A stretch of DNA of 64,000 nucleotides from Acidobacteria bacterium UBA2161 (GTDB taxonomy: Bacteria > Acidobacteriota > Vicinamibacteria > Vicinamibacterales > UBA823), in the NCBI GenBank assembly GCA_002328835.1, contig DCWN01000043.1:107915-171914 (forward strand). Reading direction: 5' to 3'. The stretch's first letter is position 1. Each line of letters opens with the position of its first letter. Below the pieces are notes generated by a model. The model worked only from the letters and a program-made list of their open reading frames with translations, was not told the DNA's origin and made no database searches. The translations under genes were made by a program, and so were the position numbers. This document shows positions 52,482 through 60,709 of this stretch, piece by piece.

Positions 52482-52868
52482 ATGTATCTCGGTGTCGCGC
52501 TCGCCATCCAGGGCGTCTACTTCGTCATGAACATGACCGTCGTGGAGAACCTCGTCGGCGGCGCGATCGGCCAGTTCCAGACCCTGCTCGCCTGGTACGT
52601 CTTGGCGGTCCATACCGTCGGCGGCATCATGCTGCTGTTAGGGTTGGCGACGCGGCTGGTCGCCGCACTCAACATGTCGGTGCTCTTCGGTGCGCTGCTG
52701 TTCGTCCATTCGCCCGAGGGGCTGTTCAGCCCAGGTCGGGGGTTCGAGTTCTCCCTGTTCGTCCTGTTCGCGCTGGGCCTCGTGTTCTGGAGGGGCTCGG
52801 GTCGGCTGTCGTTCGACTACTACCTGACCCACGACAAGCCGCTGCGCGAGGCGCTCCGTGAGACGTAG
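52482..52868 (+). CDS. DoxX-family membrane protein
   Basis: 128 residues with four predicted transmembrane helices and the DoxX-like pattern of a glycine-rich loop (VGGIMLLLGLATRL) and later FSPGRGFEFSLFVLFALG. A GGGAGGGG-type ribosome site lies shortly before the ATG at 52482. DoxX proteins are small quinone- or redox-linked membrane proteins of uncertain function. It starts an accessory-looking stretch. Confidence 0.75.
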   Translation: MYLGVALAIQGVYFVMNMTVVENLVGGAIGQFQTLLAWYVLAVHTVGGIMLLLGLATRLVAALNMSVLFGALLFVHSPEGLFSPGRGFEFSLFVLFALGLVFWRGSGRLSFDYYLTHDKPLREALRET

Positions 52869-52967
52869 GAGTCCAGTCGACCTCGTCGTGTAGGTGCAAT
52901 CGATGATCGAGGGGGTAGCATCGACCCGCGCGTGATCGACCGCCTGCACGGTCGGGCCACCGATGCA

Positions 52968-53114
52968 CCAGGCCTCGAAGTGTCGTGCACCGTGGATGAC
53001 GATCAGGACGACGGCCGCGTCGACACGAATCTGATAGAGCAGTCGATACTTGAAGACGAACAACTCGCGGACGGTCGGGTCGTCAACTCTCGGAACGACT
53101 CGGCCCCATTCCGC
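52968..53114 (-). pseudogene. RelE/ParE-like toxin remnant
   Basis: The minus-strand frame directly after the scdA stop reads on as about 49 residues that match the C-terminal half of RelE/ParE toxins: GRVVPRVDDPTVRELFVF, KYRLLYQIR and VVLIVIHGARHFE. There is no start codon or N-terminal half, and no antitoxin gene is adjacent. It looks like a decayed toxin fragment fused behind scdA by a deletion or rearrangement. Confidence 0.6.
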
Positions 53115-53786
53115 TCAGCTCGCTAGCGCCCTCGGGAACAAGATGTTGTTCTCCAAGTGGATGTGCTCGTGGAGTGCTTCCTCCAGCGCTGCCAGTCCAT
53201 GCCACAAGGCCCGCCACGTGTCGCATGCCCCGGCGGGGACTTCGTAGCCATCTGTCAGCTCCTGCAGCCGCCGCAGCACGGCTCCCACCGAGGCGTGATC
53301 GTGCTCCATCGCAGCGATGGGGCCGGTTGCCATGGCCCCCTGCCCCGATCGGATCATCGGGAAGAGGATCTGTTCCTCCTTCACCATGTGCTCCTCGAGT
53401 TCGGATTTGAGCCCGAGAAAAACGGAGAGCAGTTCAGGGAGTCGTTCCGGGTCCTTGTCCCGATGGACGTCGAGGACCCTCTCGGCCATGGACTGCAGGC
53501 GTGGTAACTCCTCGTCGAGCGACCGGTGATAGGTGGTGAGGATGTGGTCGATTAGGTCCCCGAGCGCCGCCTGGTCCCATCGGCCCTTGGAGGGGTCGGT
53601 GGTCTCCAGTTCCTTGCGGATTTCATCGATCACCGCTTCAGTGTCCAACCCTTTCTCGGCGCAGGCCTCCCCGAGGGGCCGGCCTCCGCCACAGCAGTAA
53701 TCGATCTCGTGCCTGGCGAATACGCGTGTTGCCAGTGGGTGTTCGGCCGCCAGGCTTCCAACACTCACGTCGCTCGTGATGGTCAT
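53115..53786 (-). CDS. Iron-sulfur cluster repair di-iron protein (RIC / ScdA / YtfE family)
   Basis: 223 residues. The N-terminal ScdA_N domain (HPLATRVFARHEIDYCCGGG) is followed by a hemerythrin-like four-helix domain with His/Glu ligands (DHILTTYHRSLDEEL, EEHMVKEEQILFPMI, MEHDHASVG, EEALHEHIHLENNILFP). RIC proteins repair Fe-S clusters damaged by nitric oxide or oxidative stress. The gene is divergent from the PAS-like gene, which may be a partner or sensor. Confidence 0.92.
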   Translation of the reverse strand: MTITSDVSVGSLAAEHPLATRVFARHEIDYCCGGGRPLGEACAEKGLDTEAVIDEIRKELETTDPSKGRWDQAALGDLIDHILTTYHRSLDEELPRLQSMAERVLDVHRDKDPERLPELLSVFLGLKSELEEHMVKEEQILFPMIRSGQGAMATGPIAAMEHDHASVGAVLRRLQELTDGYEVPAGACDTWRALWHGLAALEEALHEHIHLENNILFPRALAS

Positions 53787-53918
53787 CGGTGTCCTCGCTG
53801 GTGCGGTGATTTCGCTCCTCGGAGTATCACCGCTCGTTCGCCTCTCGGCCTATGACCGCGGTCATGCCGGTGTCCCGATGACAACGAAGAACGATCCGCG
53901 TATCTCTCTCCACTCCGC

Positions 53919-53924
53919 TATAAT
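53919..53924 (+). promoter_or_regulatory. Putative -10 (TATAAT) for the PAS-like gene
   Basis: TATAAT lies 15 bases before the ATG at 53940, the proposed start of the frameshifted PAS-like gene. Confidence 0.4.
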
Positions 53925-53939
53925 TCTTCCGTCCCCCCG

Positions 53940-54474
53940 ATGCCTCTGGGAACTGGCGCCACGCTCGGCGTCGACGAAGTCCTCTTCGCCATCGGCGCGG
54001 GTGCCGACCTACTAGAGTATGCCTCTCGAATCAACGGCCGCGCTCAGGAGGCGTGAAACCGCCGAGCGTTGGCACCACCTGGAAGGACTGGACGACGCCT
54101 GTGCCGTCGTTACGCGCCGTATGGAGGTCGTCTACCTCAACGAGACGGCGCGCTCGTTGGCGGTGGACGATTGGTACGGTCGACCTTGCTGGCACGTGCT
54201 CCCGGTGAGAGACCCGTCATGCGTCTGGACTTGCGCGGCTGTCCGTGCGGTCTCTTTAGCCGAGAGTCTCTACTGCGAGGAGACGATCTACCCGAAGCAC
54301 GGCGCGCCGGTCACACTGGGTGTAGGCGTTGTTCCCGTCGGCGAGGATTCGACCCGGGGTGACGCATTGCTCTTGTTGCGACTCAAGAGTCCGGGTGGAG
54401 GCAACGACGGGTTTCGCCAAGAGGTCATCCGGGCTGCGGAGGATCTCCAGGCGCGGGTGCCGACGGGACGGTAG
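53940..54474 (+). pseudogene. Small PAS-like sensor protein, probably interrupted by a +1 frameshift
   Basis: From ATG 53940 a 38-codon frame reads MPLGTGATLGVDEVLFAIG and continues to INGRAQEA-stop at 54054. In the next frame from the same point the sequence reads ETAERWHHLEGLDDACAVVT and continues as a PAS-like domain (VVYLNETARSLAV, a Cys/Trp-rich loop, APVTLGVGVVPV) to 54474. Removing one T in GCGTGAA joins both into a natural protein of about 177 residues. If the frameshift is an error the gene is intact; otherwise a shorter protein could start at ATG 54019. Position next to scdA suggests a redox or NO-linked sensor. Confidence 0.55.
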
Positions 54475-54562
54475 GACGCTGAACCGCTGGGCCGAGGCGC
54501 TGGCGGAAGGCCGGCTGACGGCGGGGCAGGAGGCGCACGGCGAGGTTCGGAGAGGGAAGGAA

Positions 54563-55543
54563 ATGATGAGAAGGACATTGAAGCTTGGCGTATCTGTTTG
54601 CTCGATGCTCATGATGGTGGTCGCGGGCAGCCCGAACGCGGCCTCGGCAGGTCAACAGAGCTGGGTCGAGCGTGCGGTCCATAACATCGGCGAGCCGATC
54701 AACACGATGTGGACCGAGGGTGAACTCTCGTTCGCCGCCGACGGGACGATGGTCTATTGCAGCGCGAGGGAGGATTTCGCCGTTGCGCCCGGTGACCCGA
54801 GAGATCTCTACATCGCCACGTTCAATCCGGAGACCGGGTCGTGGAATACGCCGGTGAACATGGGCATTCCGGTGAACGCGGCGCCGGCGACCGCTGTCGA
54901 TCCGTTGCGTCTTGGCGACGATCGGGAACCCTGGATCACGGCCGACGGCAACACCATCTACTTCAAGTCGGATAGGCTGGCGACCACCGAGCCTCGCAAC
55001 AACAACGATCTCTTCGTCACGCACAAGGTGGATGGCGTTTGGACGACGCCGGAGTTGATGCCCGCGCCGATCAGCACCGACGCCGGCAACGAGCATTGTC
55101 CGGCGATCCTTCAGGACGGTCGAACGCTGTGCTTCGCGTCGATGCGGGACGGCGGCTACGGCGGCTCCGACATCTGGTGCTCAGAGCAGGATGCCGACGG
55201 CACCTGGCAGGACCCAGTGAACCAGGGGCCGAACATCAACACCGCGGCCGAGGAATTCCACTTCTCACAGGACGCGGCGGGCACCGTGTACTTCACCTCT
55301 GGTCGACCGGGCGGCCTGGGCGGCATGGACATATGGGCAGCCTCCAACCGGGGCGAGAACGAGTGGGGTCCGGCGGTGAACCTTGGGCCGCAGGTGAATA
55401 CCAGTTCGGCCGACATGTGCCCCGCGCTGCCTCCGGGTGCCGAGACGATCACCTGGTTCTCCAGCCGGTCGGACAACAGCTTTGGGTCGGTCGACATTTT
55501 CTGGACCCACAAGGCGAATCTGGCGACAGCTTCCGCGCGGTAG
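54563..55543 (+). CDS. Secreted PD40 (WD40-like beta-propeller) protein
   Basis: 326 residues. A signal peptide (ending NAASAGQ) is followed by several PD40 repeats: ELSFAADGTMVYCSARED, EPWITADGNTIYFKSDRL, HCPAILQDGRTLCFASMRDG, EEFHFSQDAAGTVYFTSGR. AGGGAAGGA upstream supports the ATG at 54563. Such propellers are periplasmic or secreted and bind ligands or peptidoglycan-associated partners. It is directly upstream of the DUF3179 selenoprotein gene. Confidence 0.85.
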   Translation: MMRRTLKLGVSVCSMLMMVVAGSPNAASAGQQSWVERAVHNIGEPINTMWTEGELSFAADGTMVYCSAREDFAVAPGDPRDLYIATFNPETGSWNTPVNMGIPVNAAPATAVDPLRLGDDREPWITADGNTIYFKSDRLATTEPRNNNDLFVTHKVDGVWTTPELMPAPISTDAGNEHCPAILQDGRTLCFASMRDGGYGGSDIWCSEQDADGTWQDPVNQGPNINTAAEEFHFSQDAAGTVYFTSGRPGGLGGMDIWAASNRGENEWGPAVNLGPQVNTSSADMCPALPPGAETITWFSSRSDNSFGSVDIFWTHKANLATASAR

Positions 55544-55607
55544 GGGCTACTGCGCTATGCGGGTTGGGTTCATCAGTTTGCAGGATCTCCTCGAAGGGAG
55601 CTTGACG

Positions 55608-56717
55608 ATGACGGCGCCTGATCGAAGTCGTGCGCTGACGATACTGGCTACGTTGCTGCTGGTTGCGGCGGTTGGCGTCCTGTCTCCAAACCGCGTCAGC
55701 GCCCAGCCCCAGAGCCTTCCCGTCGATCTGCCCGACGGCCCGGCCCTCGACGGGTTCGACCTCGACCGCTTCTCGAACGCGGGAAACGGCTGGTTCGAGA
55801 CGTTCCACGTCGAGGAAACCGAGCCGCTGAGCGAAGCGCTCGAGGACGACCGGGTCGCCGCCGATACGCTGCTGCTCGTCATCGAGACGGCCACAGGGCC
55901 GCTGGCCTTCCTGCGCGACCAGATGGCGTTCCACCACATCGCCCAGGGCCGCGCCGGCGGCAAGGACTGGATGGCCACGTTTTGAGTCGTCTGCAACAGC
56001 GGAACCAGTCTGGTTCCGACGATCGACGACACGATGCCGCGTTTCGAGAACGTGGGGCTCTACGACGCCCTCTTCGTCATGCAGGACGTCGACAGCAAGA
56101 CACTCTGGAACCACATGACCGGGGAGGCGCTCTACGGCCCGCATGTCGGCCGTACCCTCGGTCCGATGGGCAACCTGCTGCAGATGACGGTCGAGCAGGG
56201 CCTGGTCTACGGTCCGGAGATGCAACTGGCGGTTTCTGATCGACCGTACCTCGCGGGCGGACGCGAGTTCGGCACCTTTTCGCCGGGGCCCGAACGGCTC
56301 GGGCCGCAGAACAAGGGCGAGCGGATGCAGGGCATGTTCATCGAGACCCTCGGGACCGAAGACGCCAGACTTCCGCGCATGTCGATGGGGCTCGGAATCG
56401 TCACGGTCGACACCCTTCGGTTCTACCCGATGGATCAGATCGAGGAGTACGGCGCGCTCATCGATGAGGTCGACGGGCGACGGCTGCTGCTGTTCATCGA
56501 CAGCAAGACGTTCACGCCGGCCGCCATCTTCGTTGACGCTTCGAGCGCGACACTCGAGGATAGGGAGGTCCACCTCGACGACGGCGCCACGGTCAAGATG
56601 GGTGTCCTCTACGATGCCGACGGCGCGCGGGTGGACGCGGAGCGCCCGCAACAGTTTTTCAGCCGCTGGTATGGCCTCGCGCTGACGTTCCCCGGGATGG
56701 AGGTCTTCGGGGAGTAG
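55608..56717 (+). CDS. DUF3179 domain selenoprotein (Sec126 in U-x-x-C; UGA read-through)
   Basis: Continuous from ATG 55608 to 56717 if TGA at 55983-55985 is read as selenocysteine, giving 369 residues. A signal peptide (ending RVSAQP) precedes the domain. Around the UGA the protein reads GGKDWMATF-U-VVCNSGTS, putting Sec126 and Cys129 at the C-x-x-C site of DUF3179 proteins. The remaining family motifs follow: SKTLWNHMTGEALYGP and RWYGLALTFPGMEVF. GAAGGGAG before the ATG supports the start. A perfect hairpin follows the UGA (56001-56017). A normal caller would split it into two genes at 55985 and 56034. A redox function is inferred from U-x-x-C; substrate unknown. Confidence 0.85.
56001..56017 (+). 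promoter_or_regulatory. Candidate SECIS hairpin of the DUF3179 gene
   Basis: GGAACCA-GTC-TGGTTCC, a perfect 7-bp stem with a GUC loop, starting 15 bases after the UGA. The apical CAGUCUG resembles the CAGGUCUG of E. coli fdhF SECIS. Confidence 0.65.
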
Positions 56718-56751
56718 GCGCGCGCCGAGACGACTGCGAATTCCAGAAAGG

Positions 56752-56763
56752 CTGACATGTCAG
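56752..56763. promoter_or_regulatory. Perfect palindrome CTGACATGTCAG
   Basis: A 12-base perfect palindrome between the DUF3179 gene and the alpha/beta hydrolase. It could be a regulator site. The rest of the 128-base gap shows no gene. Confidence 0.25.
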
Positions 56764-56845
56764 ACATGGCTTCCGCGGTGCCGAAGAAGACCCTGTCGCC
56801 CGGCTGCGCGCGCTGGCTTGCGACCGGCGCGCTCGGCGAGGAATC

Positions 56846-57502
56846 TTGAAGCGCTTCGTCCTGGCCGCCCTGTTGGTGACCGTTGGGGGAATGGGAACGC
56901 CGGCGATGGCACAGGGAATCGACAGTCACGACGTGACCGTGGAGGGCACCCGGGTCCGTTACCTCGAAGCCGGACCGACCGGTGGCCAGACCGTCGTCCT
57001 GCTGCACGGGATGCGGTTCACCTCGGAGACCTGGCGCGAACTCGGCACGATCGAGCGCCTGGCCGAGGCGGGACATCACGTCGTTGCCCTCGACCTGCCC
57101 GGCTACGGGAACTCCCAGCGTTCGCCAGTCGCCATCGAGGACTACTTGGCCAAGGCGCTCGAAACGCTCCTACCGGGCGAGAAGGTCGCGATCGTCTCGC
57201 CGTCGATGAGCGGCGGCTTCAGCCTGCCGTTCGTCGTCCGCCATGCGGACCGGGTTGCCGGCTTCATCCCGGTCGCCCCGGTGGGCGTCAACCAGTATCG
57301 CGACCGGTTGCGCGACGTGCAGGTGCCGACGCTCGTCGTCTGGGGCGAGAACGACACGGTCTTCCCGGTGGCGCAGGCCGACGTCCTGACCGAAGCCCTC
57401 GACGGCAAGACACTGATTCTCGAAGGCGCGAGCCACCCCGCCTACCTCGACCGCCCCGACGACTTTCACCGTGAGCTGCTCGCGTTCCTGAAACTGCCGT
57501 AG
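56846..57502 (+). CDS. Secreted alpha/beta hydrolase (ABHD14-like)
   Basis: 218 residues starting from TTG 56846 with GAGG upstream. Signal peptide (MKRFVLAALLVTVGGM, ending PAMAQ). The oxyanion segment is VVLLHGMRFTSETW, the nucleophile Ser lies in SPSMSGGFSLPF, and the acid and His are in WGENDTVFP and GASHPAYLD. The layout is like ABHD14/CIB-type small hydrolases. Substrate unknown. It follows the DUF3179 selenoprotein gene on the same strand. Confidence 0.8.
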   Translation: MKRFVLAALLVTVGGMGTPAMAQGIDSHDVTVEGTRVRYLEAGPTGGQTVVLLHGMRFTSETWRELGTIERLAEAGHHVVALDLPGYGNSQRSPVAIEDYLAKALETLLPGEKVAIVSPSMSGGFSLPFVVRHADRVAGFIPVAPVGVNQYRDRLRDVQVPTLVVWGENDTVFPVAQADVLTEALDGKTLILEGASHPAYLDRPDDFHRELLAFLKLP

Positions 57503-57620
57503 AGCAGGCTGTCATCGCGGAGGCTCTCGGCCACGACGTCGAAGTGACGGCGGGTCAGTTCCGCGTCTGCCCGAACCGCTGCTCCCGTTGCCGGTAGTCC
57601 GCAGGGGTCTCTCCGCCGGC

Positions 57621-57626
57621 TATAAT
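57621..57626 (+). promoter_or_regulatory. TATAAT box before the MBL lipoprotein gene
   Basis: TATAAT ends 11 bases before the ATG at 57638, leaving room for a leader of only a few bases. No matching -35 is visible. Confidence 0.5.
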
Positions 57627-57637
57627 TCGGTCTAGCG

Positions 57638-58657
57638 ATGGTTCGACGCAGTTGCACGTTCGCCGTGGCGGTTCTGGGTGCGGCGATCCTTGTCGGCTGC
57701 GGCGCCGAGCCCGCGTCCGACGCCACCCAACCTGCAGCCAGTATCGACCCGGTCGGCGAGGTCTCCGACGATGTGATCGCGCCGGACTGGTGCGCGCAGC
57801 TGCCGCGGGCGAAGTACGCCGAGCTGGATCGCGTCGATGTCGACTCCGACTGGTTCGAGGTTTGGGAGGCGGGCGACGGCGTCCTCGCCATCTACGAGCC
57901 GAAGCAGTGGCAGGAGGTGATCTCCTACCTCGTCCTGGGTGACGAGCGCGCGCTGCTCTTCGACACGGGGATGGGGATCGCGCCGATCTCCGAGGTCGTG
58001 GCGCGGCTCACGGAATTACCGGTGACGGTCGTGAACTCTCACTCGCACCTCGACCACGTCGGCGGGAACGCCGAGTTCGAGTCGGTCGTGGGGATGGACA
58101 CCAACTTCACCCGCGAGCGGTCGGGCGGTCTGGCGAACGAACGGGTCCGCGGCGAGGTCGCCCCGGATGCGCTCTGCGGCCCGCTGCCCGAAGGCGTGAC
58201 CACTGACAGCTACGTGACTCGGCCGTGGACGATCACCGAGGTCGCCACCGACGGCCACACGATCGACCTCGGCGGCCGCGTCCTCGAAATCTTGCAGATT
58301 CCCGGCCACACGCCCGACGCGATCGCGCTGCTCGACGCCGAGGCCGGCTACCTCTGGACCGGCGACTCCTTCTATGAGGGGCCGATCTGGCTGTTCGCGC
58401 CCGAAACCGACCTCGACGCCTATGAAGCGTCGATGGCGCGCCTGGCCGACCTGGTCCCGGACCTCACACGACTGCTCCCGGCACACAACACGCCGGTCGC
58501 CGATCCGGTCCGGTTGATCGAGCTGAGGGATGCGTTCGCGGCGGTCCTGAACGGGACGCTCGAAGGTACCACCAGCGGCTCGGGCGCCGTCGAGTACGAC
58601 GCGGGGGCGTTCTCGATCCTGATGGCCGCCGACGCCGCACCCGCGACGCGGCCTTGA
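57638..58657 (+). CDS. MBL-fold metallo-hydrolase lipoprotein
   Basis: 339 residues. Lipobox LVGCGAEP (Cys at about 22). The metal motif NSHSHLDHVGG is complete, with further ligands in IPGHTPDAI, LWTGDSFYEGP and LLPAHNTPV. Envelope-anchored MBL enzymes include beta-lactamases, lactonases and nucleases; this one lacks features that would assign it. It precedes the LolA/ABC operon by 30 bases. Confidence 0.85.
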   Translation: MVRRSCTFAVAVLGAAILVGCGAEPASDATQPAASIDPVGEVSDDVIAPDWCAQLPRAKYAELDRVDVDSDWFEVWEAGDGVLAIYEPKQWQEVISYLVLGDERALLFDTGMGIAPISEVVARLTELPVTVVNSHSHLDHVGGNAEFESVVGMDTNFTRERSGGLANERVRGEVAPDALCGPLPEGVTTDSYVTRPWTITEVATDGHTIDLGGRVLEILQIPGHTPDAIALLDAEAGYLWTGDSFYEGPIWLFAPETDLDAYEASMARLADLVPDLTRLLPAHNTPVADPVRLIELRDAFAAVLNGTLEGTTSGSGAVEYDAGAFSILMAADAAPATRP

Positions 58658-58687
58658 GATGGTCCCCCCAAGAGGAGAATCAGACCG

Positions 58688-59443
58688 ATGTTTCGAACAC
58701 CCACGATCCTGACGGCGGCCGCCGTCGCGCTGGGGCTCGTCGCGCCGCAGACCGATCTCACGCCGAAGGAGATCATCGAGCGCGTCGACCGGGTCATGCG
58801 GGGCGACTCCAGTCACGGCGTCTCGCAGATGAACATCGTCACCGAGCACTGGGAGCGTGAACTGGTGATGGAGATGTGGTCGATGGGGACCGACTACTCG
58901 CTCATCCGCGTCCGGTCGCCGGCCCGGGAGGCCGGGACGGCCACGCTGATGGCCGACAAGGATATCTGGAACTACCTGCCCAAGGTCGACCGGACGATCA
59001 AGATCCCGGCGTCGATGATGTCGGGCGCCTGGATGGGCTCGCACTTCACGAACGATGATCTGGTCAAGGAGAGTCAACTCATCGAAGACTTCGACGTCGA
59101 GCTGACGTTCGACGGCGAGCGCGACGGCGTCACGGTCTGGGAATTCCGGCTCACCCCAAAGCCGGAGGTCGCGGTGGTCTGGGGCCATATCGACTATCGG
59201 GTTCGCCAGAGCGACTACATGCCGCTCTGGGCGCGGTACTTCGACGAGGATGAGGAGCTCGCGCGGACGATGCGCTTCAGCGAGTTCAAGGACCTCGGCG
59301 GTCGGACGGTGCCGACGGTGATGGACGTAATTCCCGCCGACAAGCCGAACGAGCGGACGCGCGTGATCTACGAGAGCATCGAGTTCGACATCGACCTCGA
59401 TCGGTCGTTCTTCTCCCTCCAGACCCTCCAGCGCCGGAGATAG
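58688..59443 (+). CDS. LolA-like outer-membrane lipoprotein-sorting protein
   Basis: 251 residues with a short signal peptide. The LolA-type fold is marked by EIIERVDRVMRGDSS, RVRSPAREAGTATLMADKDIW, NYLPKVDRTIKIP and MSGAWMGSHFTNDDLVKES. Proteins of this group usually lie with FtsX-like ABC permeases and carry lipids or lipoproteins across the periplasm. It is followed at once by two permease genes, an ATPase and an outer-membrane barrel. Confidence 0.85.
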   Translation: MFRTPTILTAAAVALGLVAPQTDLTPKEIIERVDRVMRGDSSHGVSQMNIVTEHWERELVMEMWSMGTDYSLIRVRSPAREAGTATLMADKDIWNYLPKVDRTIKIPASMMSGAWMGSHFTNDDLVKESQLIEDFDVELTFDGERDGVTVWEFRLTPKPEVAVVWGHIDYRVRQSDYMPLWARYFDEDEELARTMRFSEFKDLGGRTVPTVMDVIPADKPNERTRVIYESIEFDIDLDRSFFSLQTLQRRR

Positions 59444-59449
59444 ACGTCG

Positions 59450-60709
59450 ATGAGCGGAGGCGCCTGGTGGCGCATCGGGTGGCGTAACCTCGAACGGCAT
59501 CCGAAGCGCACCGTCATTACCGCCCTCGGCCTCGGCGTCGGCTACTTCGCCGTGGTGTTCCTCGTCGGTTGGATGGAAGGGATTGCCGCCGAGATGGTCG
59601 AGAACGCCACTGGTCTGGTGAGCGGTCAGGTCGAAATCCACCACGCCGACTACCGCCCGGAGCGGAGCCTCTACGACACGATCGGCGGGCGGGACGGGAT
59701 CGACGTCGAGGCGACGGTCGCCGAGGTGCTGGCCGACCCCGCGGTCATCGCCGCGGCGCCGCGTGTCTACGGCGGCGGGCTCCTCAGTTCGGGCGAGTCG
59801 ACGTCGGCCGGCATGTTGATGGGGATCGACCCCGACCTCGAGACCCGCCTCAGCCGCTTCCTCGACGAACTGGTCGAGGGACGGCTGCCGCAAGTGGGGC
59901 AGAACGAGGTGGTGATCGGCGCCGAGCTGGCGCGTCAGCTCGAGTCGGGTGTCGGCGACGAACTGGTGGTGATGGCGCCGGGGGCCGACGGCTCGCTGGG
60001 GAACGATCTGTTCCGGATCGCCGGCATCTACCGGACCGGCCTGACCGAGCTGGACGCCGCCTTCTCAGTCTTCGCGCTCGAGGACCTCCAGATCCTGCTG
60101 ACGCTCGATCCGGGCCGGATCCACGAGGTGTCGGTCTCGACCGCCGATCCCTGGATCGCCCAGGAGACGGCCGACCGGCTGGCGGTCGCCCTGACGGGCG
60201 GCGGGATGGCGCCCGAGGTCGTTCCGTGGACCGAACTCAGGCCCGAGATGGTCGAGTACGTCTCGCTGATCGATTCGTTCTATTTCATCATCTTCGCGGT
60301 CGTGTTCCTCGTTGCGATGTTCGGCGTCGCCAACACGATGCTGATGGCGACCTTCGAGCGCCGGCGGGAGTTCGCCGTCATGCTGGCCCTCGGGACCACG
60401 CCGTCCCGGATCGTGCTGGCGGTGCTCTACGAGGCGGTCGGGATGGCCGTCATCAGCCTGCTGGTCGGCGCCGCGGTCACCTTTCCACTGATGATCTGGT
60501 TCCACAACGCTCCGCCCGACATGGGCTGGCTCTACGGCGAGTTGACGCTGATGGGTGCCCTGATGCGGCCGTCGCTGCGCGTCGAATACAACTTCGTCAT
60601 CTGGACGCAGGCGGCGTTCGCGCTGCTGGCGACGGCGGTGCTGGCGGCGGTCTATCCCGCCGTGCGCGCGGCGCGCGTGCCCCCGGCCGACACGCTCTCG
60701 GGGTCGTGA
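59450..60709 (+). CDS. FtsX/MacB/LolCE-type ABC transporter permease, first subunit
   Basis: 419 residues. One N-terminal transmembrane helix (ITALGLGVGYFAVVFLVGW), a large periplasmic domain (about 45-270), then three C-terminal helices, the usual LolC/E layout. It ends with the FtsX segment YPAVRAARVPPADTLSGS. Its stop overlaps the start of the second permease (TGATG). Together with that protein and the ATPase at 61995 it would form a mechanotransmission-type transporter. Confidence 0.9.
   Translation: MSGGAWWRIGWRNLERHPKRTVITALGLGVGYFAVVFLVGWMEGIAAEMVENATGLVSGQVEIHHADYRPERSLYDTIGGRDGIDVEATVAEVLADPAVIAAAPRVYGGGLLSSGESTSAGMLMGIDPDLETRLSRFLDELVEGRLPQVGQNEVVIGAELARQLESGVGDELVVMAPGADGSLGNDLFRIAGIYRTGLTELDAAFSVFALEDLQILLTLDPGRIHEVSVSTADPWIAQETADRLAVALTGGGMAPEVVPWTELRPEMVEYVSLIDSFYFIIFAVVFLVAMFGVANTMLMATFERRREFAVMLALGTTPSRIVLAVLYEAVGMAVISLLVGAAVTFPLMIWFHNAPPDMGWLYGELTLMGALMRPSLRVEYNFVIWTQAAFALLATAVLAAVYPAVRAARVPPADTLSGS

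Noticed and set aside
53115..53117. Read-through of the scdA TGA as selenocysteine into the RelE-like segment
   Set aside because: scdA has normal length at this stop, and the following segment is a fragment of an unrelated toxin family.
58016..59893. Long minus-strand open frame (625 codons) opposite the MBL and LolA genes
   Set aside because: His/Arg/Asp-rich shadow of well-supported plus-strand genes.
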